Positions 1 through 11,457 of a stretch of DNA of 64,000 nt are shown here, in pieces (position 1 is the first letter of the stretch; each line of letters begins with the position of its first letter). A program made the translations under genes and the position numbers. The notes below the pieces were generated by a model, which was not told the origin of the DNA, did not search any database, and worked only from the letters and a program-made list of their open reading frames with translations. Origin of the DNA: Adiantum capillus-veneris (lineage: Eukaryota > Streptophyta > Polypodiopsida > Polypodiales > Pteridaceae); the NCBI GenBank assembly GCA_014529385.2, contig CM043964.1, positions 131,975,420 to 132,039,419 on the forward strand, written 5' to 3'.

Positions 1-51
1 TTGCAAAGTAAATAAAATATATTTTTATTGAAAAAATATTGGGTACATTAT

Positions 52-660
52 ATATCCTCACTAGCAAACATCTTGAACACATATGTGTTGCGAATGTTGC
101 ACCTGATGTGAAAGTTGCACGAAAAGAGGAGAAACAAAGTGGGAACAACACGTGCTATATAGCACCACCCATGGAGGATTGTAAGGGACTTGATATGCAG
201 TAAACGGCACTGATAAAAATTCTGCACAAAATGTTAAAATTGCATGCACGGTACTGCCTGTAGTGGAAACGGAGGCCGAAATGAGCCCGAATCAAAAATT
301 TGAGCAGACTAAGTTCTATGAGCTATCCCAAAGTATTTGTCGACGTGATGACACTTGCCAAAGCTCACAAAAATTAGAGAAAGTGAGAAAGTGTGTGCTA
401 GAGCTGCTTGTGACTAAGCCCGAGAGGACACAACCTGCTGTGATACCAATTGTTGGAATTAGGGTTGCAAGAAAACACACTGAGCTTGGAGAAGACAAAA
501 GAAATGGCAAGGCACACAACAGAGAATGTATTACTTAGTGCACAATGGAAAGATAAGATAGCCCTAGAGTGATGATTGTATATACAATGCACGGGGGAAA
601 AACCTCCTAATGAGTCCTAACTGTGTTCACACACATCACTATTACATGTATATAGTAACA
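52..660 (-). mobile_element. Ty1/Copia retrotransposon, 5' fragment (copy A)
   Basis: On the minus strand this segment reads LTR, primer-binding site, leader and the first codons of gag, closely matching copies B (40234) and C (51652). It stops at about base 52, a few codons into gag, so protease, integrase and reverse transcriptase are missing. Leader landmarks shared with copy C include the CATTTCGGCCTCCGTTTCC stretch and the GTGCTATATAGCAC palindrome. It is more diverged from C than B is, so it is probably an older insertion. It cannot move alone. Confidence 0.85.
451..660 (-). repeat. Copia copy A 5' LTR with primer site
   Basis: The LTR begins TGTTACTATATACATG at 660 and ends AATTCCAACA at 451, the same ends as the 227-bp LTRs of copies B and C but about 17 bp shorter through small deletions. 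Directly after it (437-449, minus strand) lies TGGTATCACAGC, one base from the canonical initiator-Met primer site TGGTATCAGAGC. Confidence 0.85.
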
Positions 661-1362
661 CTGGTGCTAGATCTTCTATGAGTTTGAGCTCAACCTGTGA
701 CAAAGGAACATGGATCGCGACCCATGTATCTCTATGTCAGATCTCACTGAAACTTGACACATAGCTTCCCTTTAGTCCACTGATCCCTAATATATGGTTT
801 TTATGTGATTTGGATCAATTTAGGTCACCCAAAAACCCTAGGTATGTCTGGCGGTTTTTGGACTTGAAGTACTTTTGCTCCTTTTGGATCCACTTCTTGA
901 AATTTTTTGGCAACCTTGCTTTTGAATATTTTATTTGTATCGGTCTTAGCTACAAGTCTGCAAGACCACTATCTAAAATACCAGAAAAGGTACATGGATT
1001 GCGATCCATGTTCCATGAAATCTGGGCCCAAATTTGGCTTGATGATTACTTGCAGTTTAACTAGTCCACTCCTCCACTTATTTTTGGATTTAGAAAACTT
1101 TTTATCAAACCAAAGCAAATTTTGTCTATGTCCTTTGGTTTTTGCCTAGCTAATGGTTTTTTGATGATTTGGTCTACTTTTTTGCAGTTTTTTCTATGGT
1201 GCACTTTGCCAATTGTTGTTAGCTATCTATTGCCCAAATCTCAACCTCAAATGGTCAAAAGGTGCATAGATCATGATCCATGTTTGACAGCATTTTGACA
1301 TAAAATTTGGCCACCAGAATGCTTAAGGCCTGTAGAGACCAATTCTCACCCCTTTTTGGATG
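661..1362. repeat. Three spaced 20-bp near-palindromes
   Basis: Near-palindromes of the form ACATGGATYGCGATCCATGT lie at 708-727, 992-1011 and 1264-1283, spaced 284 and 272 bp apart. The DNA between them shares only loose similarity, so this could be an old tandem repeat of about 280 bp in which the palindrome is best kept. No gene is supported here; the overlapping ORFs at 810-1149 show no family resemblance. Confidence 0.5.
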
Positions 1363-1572
1363 TAATGTACCCAATATTTTTTAATAAAAGTATTTTATTT
1401 ACTTTGCAAATATTTAAGGTTTGTATTCTATAAAGTCAAAGAGCATTCTAATGGAACAATCAGATTGAAAATCGGACACTAGAACTACTAATTATGACTC
1501 TTATTCATTTGAAAACAATAGGTTGATGGGAAACTTAAGCGTCAAGACTGTATCTAAAGATAAGAGTTGACC

Positions 1573-1672
1573 TTTTAGGAAAGAGAGAGCAATTTTAGGA
1601 AAGGAGGAGTAATTTTAGAAGAGAAGGAGTACTTTTAGGAAAGAAAGAGTCTTTTTAAAAAAGAGAGAGGAG
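1573..1672 (+). repeat. 20-bp purine-rich tandem repeat, five units
   Basis: The string TTTTAGGA or a one- or two-base variant recurs at 1573, 1593, 1613, 1633 and 1653, an exact 20-bp period, followed each time by an AG-rich stretch. It lies 200-300 bp upstream of a TATA box and could be an upstream element of an LTR or promoter. The flanking 1410-1572 and 1673-1865 show nothing else recognisable. Confidence 0.65.
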
Positions 1673-1865
1673 GAGTTTAGTTTAGAGCTCTTTTCTTGGA
1701 AGCCAAGCTTCTTTTTAGAGACTTGAAATCGCGCATCGGAATCTGTGTGCACAAAAAATATATAATTATTTGTTTACTTTTTTTCTTTAACAGCCACGAA
1801 CATGCACGAACTTATCTCTCTTTGCTTCCCTCTATTCCTAGCTTATGATTTTGTCCTTGAGAGCC

Positions 1866-1874
1866 TATATAAAG
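1866..1874 (+). promoter_or_regulatory. TATA box
   Basis: TATATAAAG sits in GC-richer context about 210 bp before the ATG of the 62-codon ORF at 2085, followed by a pyrimidine-rich leader (CTCTC tracts), as in plant Pol II promoters and LTR U3/R boundaries. Confidence 0.5.
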
Positions 1875-2084
1875 AACCCTCTACCTTCACTTTGAATACA
1901 CACACTCTCAGAAGCGGAAGCTCTCTTGACTTGACGTCGGAGTTACCTTCTCTACCTCAACTTCTCTCCCTCAAGCTCTTACCTTCAAACCAACTCCATC
2001 TCCGACTCTTTCTCTATCGTTGGCGTGCTGCCTCTCAAATTCTTGAGTTCTCTTTCTCACTTTCCCCCTTCTCTTTTGCAATTA

Positions 2085-2273
2085 ATGGCCCCAAAGCGAG
2101 TGACTCAAAGCTCGAAGGACGCTCATACCGCTCCACCTCCAATAAAGGTGCAAAGGAAGGCATCAACTACTCCAAATGCTGCTCAAGCGGAGGTATTGGC
2201 TACGGAGGGAGTCAAAGCCATCCAACCTCAACCACGAGAGGTAGTCAAACGTGTTGCTAATCCGATAAGATGA
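2085..2273 (+). CDS. Small basic proline/alanine-rich protein, unknown
   Basis: The ATG at 2085 opens a 62-codon frame (MAPKRVTQ...) ending TGA at 2273. It is rich in Lys, Pro, Ala and Thr with no hydrophobic segment. The frame stays open 20 codons upstream, but the ATG after a long CT-rich leader is the natural start. A TATA box lies 210 bp before it. It could be the first exon of a host gene or the first residues of a retroelement gag, as the region continues into DNA ending in an LTR-like boundary at 3414. No family recognised. Confidence 0.3.
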   Translation: MAPKRVTQSSKDAHTAPPPIKVQRKASTTPNAAQAEVLATEGVKAIQPQPREVVKRVANPIR

Positions 2274-3414
2274 ATTTATAATTATGCATCATTATACATG
2301 ATGACCGGTAAGTCAAGCCTAGAATTTCCCTTATACTGTCCAAGAAATGTGACTATATCATAAGAAACAAGCATATGATTTCATAGAGTAGAGAAAGAAT
2401 TGTTTGATTTATGGTTACTGTTTGATGAATTGTCTCCGTTTGATATTAGAAGTTAGTTAATCATGTTTAAAATATAAGAAAACAATTACTAAAATAATAT
2501 CTTGTTTCCAGATGGAGCTCACAGTTAGCGAGGTGATTCTACGATTAGCAAAGTATAAGCTGAGGTTATCAGCTCTCTTTTTGTCTCTTACGAGTAGCAA
2601 AATGCCTTGCGATTAGCAGGATGCCTTGCGATTAGTGAGATGTTCCCTTGCAGGTAGCGACTAGAAAAGTATACACATTTCACGGTTAGTGAATAAATAA
2701 ATGCTTTGCAAAGGCTCTATTGGTTACACAGAGAAATTCCGCAGGCAGCGACAAACTCTTAAGAATAATTAAAAGATTCATTTTTGTCGAATTATAGGAC
2801 TCTCTTCATTAGACCATGTTTGAGAAAGAAATGTTTTGGTGATATTTGAGGGCTAGACGAAAGAACCTGTGCCTGGAATTAAGAAAAGAATACTGTTTGT
2901 ATATGTGAAATAGTGTGGTAGTAATTAAAATACAAGCTAAAAAGTGTGAGTGTGGGGTGGTGGAAAGTGGGGGACTAGCTCAGGTTACCAATCAAGGATG
3001 GGTAGTAATTAGAAAACAAGTTAAAAAAGTGTGAGTATGAGGTGGAAAGTGGGGGCTAGCTCAGGTTTCCAATCAAGGATGGATGGTCTCGATTAGTCAA
3101 GAAACTCTCCTTATTAAGAGAAGCAAAATTAGAGACTCATTGTGCCAAGAGTCGAGAAGTCCCAAATATACCTGCCCCTGGAAGCTATGGACTCGATTAG
3201 TCTGGTACCTTTCACAAGATTACTAGTTAGTTTAGACTAAGCCGCATATCATATTTATGGTTTATGGATGGTGGTCGTGCCTCTTGAACATGGGGAAAAA
3301 GGCGTTGTTTATGGATTCTAAATGGGATTTCATCTTTATCTTAGGAAATAGTTTTCATTAGAATCAAGCCATCTATCCAGTCACCCCAATATTTTTGGGG
3401 TTGGGTACCTCACA
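2274..3414 (+). repeat. LTR-like DNA ending at a primer site
   Basis: The block is non-coding. It carries a clustered GCGATTAG/ACGATTAG motif (2530-2690) and two near-copies of a phrase containing GTGTGAGTGTGGGGTGGTGG (2945-3080). It ends ...GGGTACCTCACA at 3414, followed after two bases by a perfect initiator-Met primer site. That makes 3414 the likely 3' end of an LTR. Its 5' end is not identified and no second LTR was found. Confidence 0.45.
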
Positions 3415-3416
3415 TT

Positions 3417-3429
3417 TGGTATCAGAGCC
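3417..3429 (+). other. Primer-binding site, tRNA-iMet type
   Basis: TGGTATCAGAGCC is the standard plant Copia/Gypsy primer site complementary to the 3' end of initiator tRNA-Met. It lies 2 bp after a CA-ended boundary, the expected LTR-PBS spacing. Confidence 0.7.
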
Positions 3430-3539
3430 TTAGGTTTAAAGTGGTTGCTTAACCGTCTGTATTATTCTTGGGCTTGATTGCATGAATACTTGCTTGACAC
3501 TGTTATCCTATCTGTTTTGTAGCACAATTTTATGGACAC

Positions 3540-4110
3540 CAACTGTTTACTAATATCTTAAAGACAATATATCACACTACTTTCCAATCACCAATATTTG
3601 AATTTTGTGAGAATGTGTTCCGCATTCTTGACAAGGTTTTTGCACCTTACATCAATTTTGACCCACCAAATACATGGTTATATACAAGTCGTTGGGTTTG
3701 TGGAACAACCTTTGCTATCCGAGCACGTCACATTGAACACTTAGAGATTGACCAACATCAAATCAAGTGGACTGAAGACTTGAAGTTGGTTTCATACTTT
3801 CAATTCTACAAAGCACCACTCACGGCCATGGCCCTGATAGAGCCACAATTTGTAATCGATGGGTTTATGACAGAGTGACATCAGTTATCCTTGCCAATTG
3901 AGTTTCTACCAACAATCACACTCGACCAACCTTTAAGGGAAAATTTTTCATTGGCTACGCGGAGCTTCCTCTTGTGTTTCGCTTCTTACATCCACGTCAC
4001 CAACCACCAATCTTTTATGACATGTTAGTTGATGTGTATTACAGCTATGGTTGAAACCTCTATTACATATTCTCATGGAGAGATCTCTTGTAGACCCCTA
4101 TATGGATTTT
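3540..4110 (+). pseudogene. Broken ORF downstream of primer site, unknown
   Basis: The best frame (3615-3878) gives 87 residues rich in aromatic and charged amino acids (FAPYINFDPPNTWLY...). It stops at a TGA, and similar-looking sequence continues in other frames to about 4110, so it looks frameshifted. Its position just inside an LTR and primer site suggests the amino-terminal part of a retroelement ORF, but no gag, protease or zinc-knuckle motif is visible and the family is not recognised. Confidence 0.3.
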
Positions 4111-4158
4111 TGATGAATTTATGGATAGTAATGTTTTGCTTCAAAAGAATTGTTTGAT

Positions 4159-4300
4159 TGGTTAAGTCATTTGATTAAGTCTCAGTAGATTAAATAAGCC
4201 ATGACTGGTTAAGTCATTTGATTAAGTTTTAATAGACTGGATAAGTCATGATTGGTAAAGTCATGTGGTTGAACCTTTAGTGGACTAGATAATTCTAAGT
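4159..4300 (+). repeat. 47-bp tandem repeat, three units
   Basis: Units start at 4159, 4206 and 4253 with TGGTTAAGTC or TGGTAAAGTC, giving an exact 47-bp period. Each runs through GTCATTTGATTAAGT, a variable middle and a GATAAGTCATGA-like end. It sits upstream of the conserved R-U5 part of an LTR, where U3 enhancer repeats commonly lie. Confidence 0.8.
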
Positions 4301-4431
4301 CTAAAAAAATACCTTTATGTTTTGGGTTATCATGAATATTAACGTTAATATATGTGTACACTTAGGAGAACCCTCAAATCATTCCTATAATGGAAAACCC
4401 TCAGAACGATGCTATCTATACAGAGATTCAA

Positions 4432-5102
4432 GAAGTCTGTGAGTGAGCGTATTGTGTACAAGAGAGAGTGAGAGCTTCATCTTGACACTACGTGTGCATC
4501 GATGGTCGGAATTGAGTGCGGAGAAGTGCAGCATGTTGCCCCCGACGAGAGCTACGCGCCAATACCTACATTGCGCGCGTACGATCCGGTTTGCGAGCTC
4601 CATCTATGAGCTTCATCTGGTGATTCGGTGAGCATACGTTGTCTAATTTGGCATTGCAGCATATCCACGCGTTCACATTGAGTAGAACTACATATTAGGC
4701 ACTTTACATTTTGAAAACGAAGACCTGCAAATTTCAGCCAGACATCCTACGTGATTTTGCACCGTGTGTTTTGGGTTGGGGTTTTGGTTCATAGACCTTA
4801 CGGAGAGCGACCTATTGGTGTTAGTAGGGTCTCCTTCAAATTCTGTGGCATTTCGAGATTGTTTGATGGGTGTTCGGCTCTAGAAAGCGTTGTAGGAAGT
4901 TTCCTCTTATGCACTCCTGAAGGCTGTGACTTAGACATTGGGTAGTGACCTCTGTAGGAATTAGTTAGGAGTCGGTCGAGTGTAGGTTGACACCCTATGC
5001 TTGCTTCCACGCGCCTGCGGATGGAGCTTTGTCCTTCATTGACAAATCTTGTTAGGTGAGTTCTCGCTGTGCTGACGTCCGTCGTGGCGTATCCATCCAA
5101 CA
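4432..5102 (+). repeat. LTR (R-U5 part) with Asp-type primer site
   Basis: This stretch matches, in reverse complement, the LTR at 42994-43668 over its full length. It ends CCATCCAACA at 5102 and is followed at 5104-5122 by TGGCACCGCTGTCGGGGAT, three bases from the tRNA-Asp primer site used by Athila/Tat-type Gypsy elements. Homology to the other LTR stops at 4432, so the U3 halves differ or one is rearranged; the true left end is unknown. Bases 5123-5809 after the primer site hold no recognisable coding sequence. Confidence 0.75.
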
Positions 5103-5806
5103 TTGGCACCGCTGTCGGGGATGAAAACCTTAGATAGGTGACCGAGACTAGTCCTTGAGGATAGGGATTCTTTGGCTTGCCAAGAGTCTTGTTTTACATT
5201 TAGATAGGATCAGAGGGTGGAGGACTCTCTAGGTCTTAGAGGGAGTCTAGGGAGCGCGTGTCTGGCCTAGATCCTTTGACTTAGGTAGATTTAGGTAGAC
5301 TAAGATAGTTTTAGGTATTAGAAGAGTAGGAGTTGGAGTGGTAGAAACGGTGAGAGGAGAGCCTGAGAGTCCGGAGAGGCTAGAAAGCAACCAAAACACC
5401 ATTATCACCATTTCACATGATGAGTAGGAGTAGAGTAAGTAGGACATCATGATTCAGGATCTAGAGCACTTCATGCATGTATACTTGTTTGTTAGAGTCA
5501 TCACACGGTTGTAAAAGACGCAAAAGTGTGTTTGAAAGCTGAAGTGAAGTCTAAAAGTTACTGTGAGTGTGCGCGTATGTCGCACGTGTCAATGCAAGGA
5601 ACTTGCCGATACACTGTGTGCGAGCCACAAATGGCTCCAAGCACACAACAAGCCTAAACTAGTAAGCTCAAAGAAAGAGATGGTGTGTCACTTACTGCTC
5701 TACGCTTGCTTCATGGAGGATTCCTCGCCGTGAAGAAGAAGGAGCCGCTGCTTCACCGCGCTCAACCGCTTCGCCGCCGCCGTGCCGTCGTCGCAATGCT
5801 CGATCG

Positions 5807-5809
<3 letters not shown>

Positions 5810-5895
<86 letters not shown>

Positions 5896-5908
5896 ATACA
5901 CACACACA
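5810..5908 (+). repeat. (CT)n microsatellite with (AC)n tail
   Basis: About 80 bp of uninterrupted CT dinucleotides followed by CGCATATACACACACACA. Several long opposite-strand frames across it encode only Arg-Glu or Leu-Ser repeats and are artefacts. Confidence 0.95.
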
Positions 5909-8126
5909 TAAGGAGATGAAGAAGAAGAAGATGGAGATGGAGCAAGAGCACTCTTCTATTTGCACAAATGAGAGAATGCGTGAATTTTAGGTTTAGTTGA
6001 CTTTTATATGAGCTCACCCCATTCACACTTGGGTGTCCATGCTTAGCCAACTAATCCCTTGAATGTTCCAGTTAGAGTGCACCTCTCAGCAATCACTCTT
6101 ACCCTTTTGGACCAACAAGCCCGGTACCTAACTCTACCAAGTAAATAATACAACGTCCGTCGTAGGTAATATGGTGTCCATGAGCCGTGAGGGTTAACAT
6201 GCCCCCCTTCCTGATGTAGATTCCGTCCTCGGAAGCTATTGAGTTGAAGCTCGTTCGTCGAGGTGGAAGAGCATTTGAGATGAATGTCCTTAGCCTTATT
6301 CAGTCACCGAAAAATCAAACAACATTGGCACAGTAATTGCATTCTCATAAGCGATTAAAAAGCATATGCAGTTGTAGGCAGACAATTTGATTGGTAACAA
6401 AATTTTAAACCATTTGTCAGCAATAAAGATTAAATTGCAATATGATCAAATGCATAAACAGATGTAAAGGTAAAAAATTAAACAAATCTGGGGTCGCTAA
6501 TTTAACGATCGAAAGGCACTAGAGATCGACTATTAATACAATGGGTAAGCTTCTTAATTTTCTCTGGTCAATTAAGTTGTTTAATCGCGAGAGCCAAGTA
6601 TTTCATGTTCGAGGGCTGACTAGAGGCTATACCTAAAAGACCTTGTAAAGTTAAGCTACGATAAAAGGAATTTCTAATGAAATCATCGCCTGACTGATTA
6701 CCTTTTCTTTGACCCCCCAAAGTCTTTCACACTGATTCAATTTTGATGTGTGTGCTTATTTTGTATGCCTTGGGTTTTTTGCTTTTCAAGGAAAAGCGCC
6801 CACACTGGGAACCTCTAGGGCTCTAGTACCATAGGCGATACATGTGAGTGAAGTACCCAATCAAGCTGAGATTTCTCTTCCAGCTTAAGATTTTACATTG
6901 TGGCACATTGATTTTTTGTTTGTTCATTTTCAACATTTTAATTTTGTAACTTTGGGGGGTCATATAACACTGTTACACCTCCCAGGCTCATCACATTAGT
7001 AAACTCCCTTTATAATACTTAAGCTAAAGGTCAATAGGGACTAAGCCCACTAGAAAGCCCTAGTACATTTCACACAATGCTACCTAAATCGGATTAAGAA
7101 CGTAAGTAACCATTGATTATTAGGAAGGAATTCTCCATGGTATTAAGAGAAGATCTCTAACACCTAGCTTGGTCAAACTAGCTTAGTCGGACTGCTTGAT
7201 TTTTAAACCTAGACAAGTGATTATGACAAAAAATTACATTGAATTTAATGTGTGGTACTAAGCAAATGCGCTGAATATTATGCTACCAATCACAATCAAA
7301 GCAGACAACATGGATGCAAAAAGATAAGGGGCAATGCTAATGGACAAGAAACACCTGTTTGTGTTGATGGTCGCGCTTGATTTGAAGTGTGAATGAGGGA
7401 AAGATTCCATGAAGGTCCAAATCCTAACAACAACAACATGCTCCTGTACACACTAGTAAACACAAGGAATACCTCCAGAAGGCACATCAGTGGGAAAAAG
7501 GAACTTTGCTAATCACTCAACTCTAAAACAGAAACATTCCTATCGTACTAATCCTACCTACCCTCCATCACTCTAGTGATGAGGATCAAAGGTGTTTTAT
7601 GACATAGGTTTCTGTTTCATTATATTGGATGTGAATGTGTAGGTCTGGGTCAATGTTTTGACTTTTATTGTGCATACTCGTTTGCTAATTGCTCTTGCTC
7701 TTTATTATTTTTGTTTTTTGTGAGTATAAGGCTTTATATATACATTCCCTAAGATTGGGAGATTGAGAGGTCAGGGAGGAAGGTTGAGAGGAGAATGAGT
7801 GAATGATGACTGTCAGCAAACACTCCCCCCTTCCTTGGGTAGATCAGACCGTTTAAAATGAGCTCGTCACCCTTTGAAACCAATCGTTCCAGTTGGTACT
7901 ACGTGAGGATTTTTGCCAATAGTTTTCTATTACCTTAGTTGCCTCATCGAGTTGCAAGGGTGGTAAGGTGCTCTCCCAGGATCGAACTTGAAGTCGTTCA
8001 TGAGGTGATTCTTGAACACTGGGAGGTGTGGATTCCTTTGTAGCTTTATGGAGGTCCACTATTGTAGGTGGAGGCTGTGGAGAAGGTTTTACCTCTATGG
8101 ATGCATTACATGGCTACCAAAGGCAA
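5909..8126. other. No gene recognised
   Basis: About 2.2 kb of AT-rich DNA with many stops in all frames. A TATA-like TTTATATATACA lies at 7732-7743 but no supported ORF follows. The ORFs at 7296-7487 and 7853-8059 (minus strand) resemble no family. Small unrecognised exons of the downstream gene could be hidden here, because its first visible exon begins at a splice acceptor (8877). Confidence 0.5.
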
Positions 8127-8877
8127 GAGGCTCGAGCTTAAGTTCGAGCCTCACCTAGAGCGTATAGCATAGTGACTGGCACGTATCAAGAAACCACTTC
8201 CGTTGATCCAATTCTGACCCGTCTAAATTACTCAAAAAACATGGTTATAAATTTCTGTTAGGTTCTCCGTGTAAACTTGCATCTATAAAAAATCTTATAG
8301 CTTTCATCCCTCAACAAACGAACTATACTCACAGAACAAGCAATTGATACAAAGCAATGTTAGTTTTTGCATGTATCTTTGTAGCTATTGACTCACAAGT
8401 TTGAGAGCATACTCTTGTGGGAAGTCATGGTTTTGAAACACAAAAACTTCCTCTCATTTTTCCCTTTTCTCACCTCTCCCCTCCCCCCACTCCCCCCGAC
8501 CCTATAAACATGATACCCCCTCCCTTATTTTTTAGCTTGGGAGATAAATTATTGGGGGCCTGCCCCTAACTTATACGCTTATGTAACTTGTAAAAAAACC
8601 CCCCTCTCCTGCACTTACATGGTACCTTAAGTTTTCCATGGTGAATCCCCGGGGTGCATGCCTAGCCTCATGACATCCTTCTGGCTAGAAAAATCATAGA
8701 GCTTTACTTTTAGGCTCAAATTTTTAATGTAGCACTAACTTGCAAGACTACTCTCATGACATCCTTGTGGCTAGCAAGGGTACAACACAACATCTTTTGG
8801 CTCAAACTTAAGTTCGAGCCTCGCCTACACATGCTCCTTGTTTAGGTTCTAATATTGTTCTTTTTGGTTGTTTCAGG

Positions 8878-10252
8878 AATGGAGGCTTTCAATGTACCAA
8901 GTATACCAGAGCAGGGTGCACAAGTCTTCACACTCGATGTTCTTGGAATGTCCACTCACGCCAAAACTACTGCTCCAAGAATAAAGGTTGACAAGACCTT
9001 TGAATTAACAAAAGAAGAAGGACTAAAGTGGTTTGTGGATACCTACGATACATATGCAAACTACAAAGGTGACATCCATCTATATTTGTCACAAGGTGAT
9101 ATGAAATATGGAGACATGGGGATTGTTGTGGGTGTCAAAGATGATGTGGATGCAACAGCAATGCCATGCTTTGCATGTAATCTGCTACCTATTGGAGAGA
9201 CCGCAAAGGAAAACAAGTTTTGCTTATCATTGGGCACTTTTCATGTAGCAGACATGAATGGTAGCAAACTAGGAAAAGAAAATTCTATTGTAAAATTAGG
9301 ATTGAAGATTTCCAGCTTCACTAATCAAGAGGACTCGGGTGTGGACTGTGTGGAAGACCTGAAGAAGGCAGTGAAACATGCAAAGCGAGTCTTGAGCTTA
9401 CCAAAGAAGATTGTACCTACAAAGAAACCAATAGGGACACTATCTAAGAAAGTTGTGGAGAAGACAGGGAAAGCCATAGTTAGGAGTGCACTTACAGCAT
9501 CAAGAGGTGCCCATGCAAGCGCTTCAACACATGCAGAGAAGATCACAGCCACCATTAATCTAGAGAAGCAAGAAGATTCACAAGAGCAAGATGAGCAAGG
9601 ACTCAAAAGAAAAAGAAAGGCAAAGGATGATTCTACTCTTGAGGAAGATCGACAAAAACTAGCAAAGAGGAAGATGAAAAAGAGTGTAGAAGGAAAATAA
9701 ATGTTTAAAGAGGAGTTGATGGAAATGGAAACTCCATCTGAAGATAACAAGGCACTGAACTCTTTAGAAATCAAGAAGGGATTCTATCCTTCTGGGATTA
9801 ATGAAGTCTTTAGCATTGACGTGACAAGGTGTTTTCTTGCTCCATCAAACTATGTGTACAGAAGATTAAATCTAGATTGGGTCAGGATTTTGACTTTAGA
9901 ATTCATTCAAGAACCAAAGCAAGAGGAGATACTAGCAATTTTGATGCCTTGTGATCCTTCCAAAAAGGTCTTTAGCATTGACGTGACAAGGTGTTTTCTT
10001 GCTCCATCAAACTATGTGTACAGAAGATTAAATCTAGATTGGGTCAGGATTTTGACTTTAGACTTCATTCAAGAACCAAAGCAAGAGGAGATACTAGCAA
10101 TTTTGATGCCTTGTGATCCTTCCAAAAAAAATCCTCTTGGCAAACTTGTCAAAGAGGATGTTCGCAATGTTGATAACTGGATCATCTCTGGACAACACTC
10201 CATTAGTGCTGCAAAACGTTTGCAGGTTGCAAAGGTTACCCTTCAATTGCGT
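8878..10252 (+). pseudogene. ParB/sulfiredoxin-like gene, first visible exon, broken
   Basis: A splice acceptor (TTGTTTCAG, ending 8877) opens an exon that stays in one frame to 10252 except for a TAA at 9698-9700. Residues from 8881 form an unrecognised domain, then a Lys/Glu-rich tail. After the TAA comes a ParB/Srx-like fold: a SIDV strand (about 9809), the P-x-N-x-x-x-R pattern (PSNYVYR), a helix, the EILAIL strand, and an ISGQHSISAAKRL loop-helix (10181-10219) in place of the ParB G-x-H-R-x-x-A-A motif. The usual Arg after His is Ser here. The exon is cut at 10252 by an LTR element and resumes at 15145. ParB-like domains can bind nucleotides or accompany methyltransferases; the function here is inferred only from fold pattern. 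Confidence 0.55.
9806..10129 (+). repeat. In-frame 162-bp tandem duplication
   Basis: Bases 9806-9967 and 9968-10129 are nearly identical (a GAATTC/GACTTC difference is visible), duplicating 54 codons that include the first strand and the P-x-N-x-x-x-R pattern of the ParB-like domain. Near identity points to a recent event. The frame is kept, but the fold would gain a second half-domain. Confidence 0.95.
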
Positions 10253-10429
10253 TGTGAGCGGGATAAAAACACACACAACGCCTCTATAACGACCCGACAC
10301 ACACTCTTGGGAAGATATACACACACACTAGGGGGCACCACTCGGCTTACACAACACACCTGGCCGAGACAGGAAACACACCTATGGAGTGAGAGGAGAG
10401 AGATTATCCACTTGCCCACTCCACACAGA

Positions 10430-10462
<33 letters not shown>

Positions 10463-11407
10463 AAAAAAAACTCAGCTCAAAAGAGGAGAATTTTTGATAT
10501 TTAGATACAAATGAGCTTGGGCCAACACCAATGGGGCAAACAGCTCACACAATATAGGTAAAATAAGCCAGATACAATCACAAACTGGAGCAGAAACTTC
10601 GCTCATAGGAGAAACTTACACAGAAAAACAGCAGGAAAAGAGTGAGGAATTTGGCAAAATGGACAGCGCCATCGCGTCCGGAACGGCCCAAAACCCCAGT
10701 CTACAATGTCAAAGTGCTCAAATCCGACCTCGGATGAGCAGTTTACGGCCAAAACAGGCTCCAAAATGAGCAAAAACACACCTGCGGCTGTTCCTCCTCT
10801 CTTCTCCACGTTTTTTCTGGTCTTCTCTCAGTTTTTTCAGTTCCCACACTTAGCTTTATTAGTTGGGCACCCTTGGCTTTTTAGATGACCTCAAACGGAC
10901 CCCAAACAGGCCAAAAATTGACCTCGCAGTACATAGTTGTCACCTTTTTGCATCATTCGCACACCTGGCACTCAGCTTTTTTCCAATAATGCATCTCGCC
11001 ACCACGTGAAGTGGCCCCAAAAATTGGTCCTAATGATGACCTTTCTGCATAACTCTCACAAGAAAACACCCACGTTGTGTCCGTCCTCATCCGCGTGCAA
11101 ATATTGACCTCGTTCGCCCTCCTGACACCACTAGATGCCATCTGACGCACCTGCTGACCTCACGTCGTCGGCCTGCGGATAGCTTCCTCGAGAAGTTTTA
11201 CGCGCCAACAACTCCTCTTTATTATAGAAAAAACACAGTGGTACTGGTAATAGTGAAAATCGATGCACTATGTACACCCTGTCCTTCCTGTACACATGTG
11301 GGCCCCACATAACCACCTGGCTAAGGAAAATGGGCAATCCTTTATTTGATGCACCATGCATGGGTATGTACATATGTGCAATCCCTTGCTCCAAAAAACT
11401 CCTGACA
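10253..11407 (-). repeat. 3' LTR of gag-only element
   Basis: For the minus-strand element this is the downstream LTR. Next to it, 11408-11430 reads on the minus strand as a purine-rich AGGGGGTGGG tract, the likely polypurine tract. A short CA repeat lies at 10432-10460. The LTR is 1155 bp and aligns end to end with 13990-15140. Confidence 0.9.
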
Positions 11408-11457
11408 TAATTTGCCCACCCCCTAGCCTGCTAGAGCATTCATGCTCAGCAGCAGCA

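Larger units (their letters stand above)
1..1409. repeat. Inverted repeat pair flanking Copia fragment A
   Basis: Bases 1-50, reversed and complemented, match 1363-1409 almost base for base: the shared stretch runs from TAATGTACCCAATATTTTTT to ACTTTGCAA with a few substitutions and small indels. The arms enclose the truncated Copia copy A and a block of short palindromes. The left arm starts at the window edge and stops where Copia homology begins. The arms could be terminal repeats of a fold-back or MITE-like element, or a local inverted duplication. The window edge prevents a decision. Confidence 0.6.

Noticed and set aside
3417-3429. tRNA gene near TGGTATCAGAGC and similar sites
   Set aside because: Only the 12-18 base primer complement is present; no cloverleaf surrounds any of these sites.
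5692-6050. Overlapping ORFs encoding Arg-Glu or Leu-Ser repeats
   Set aside because: They are translations of the CT/AG microsatellite in all frames; the same occurs at 34.25-34.8 kb.
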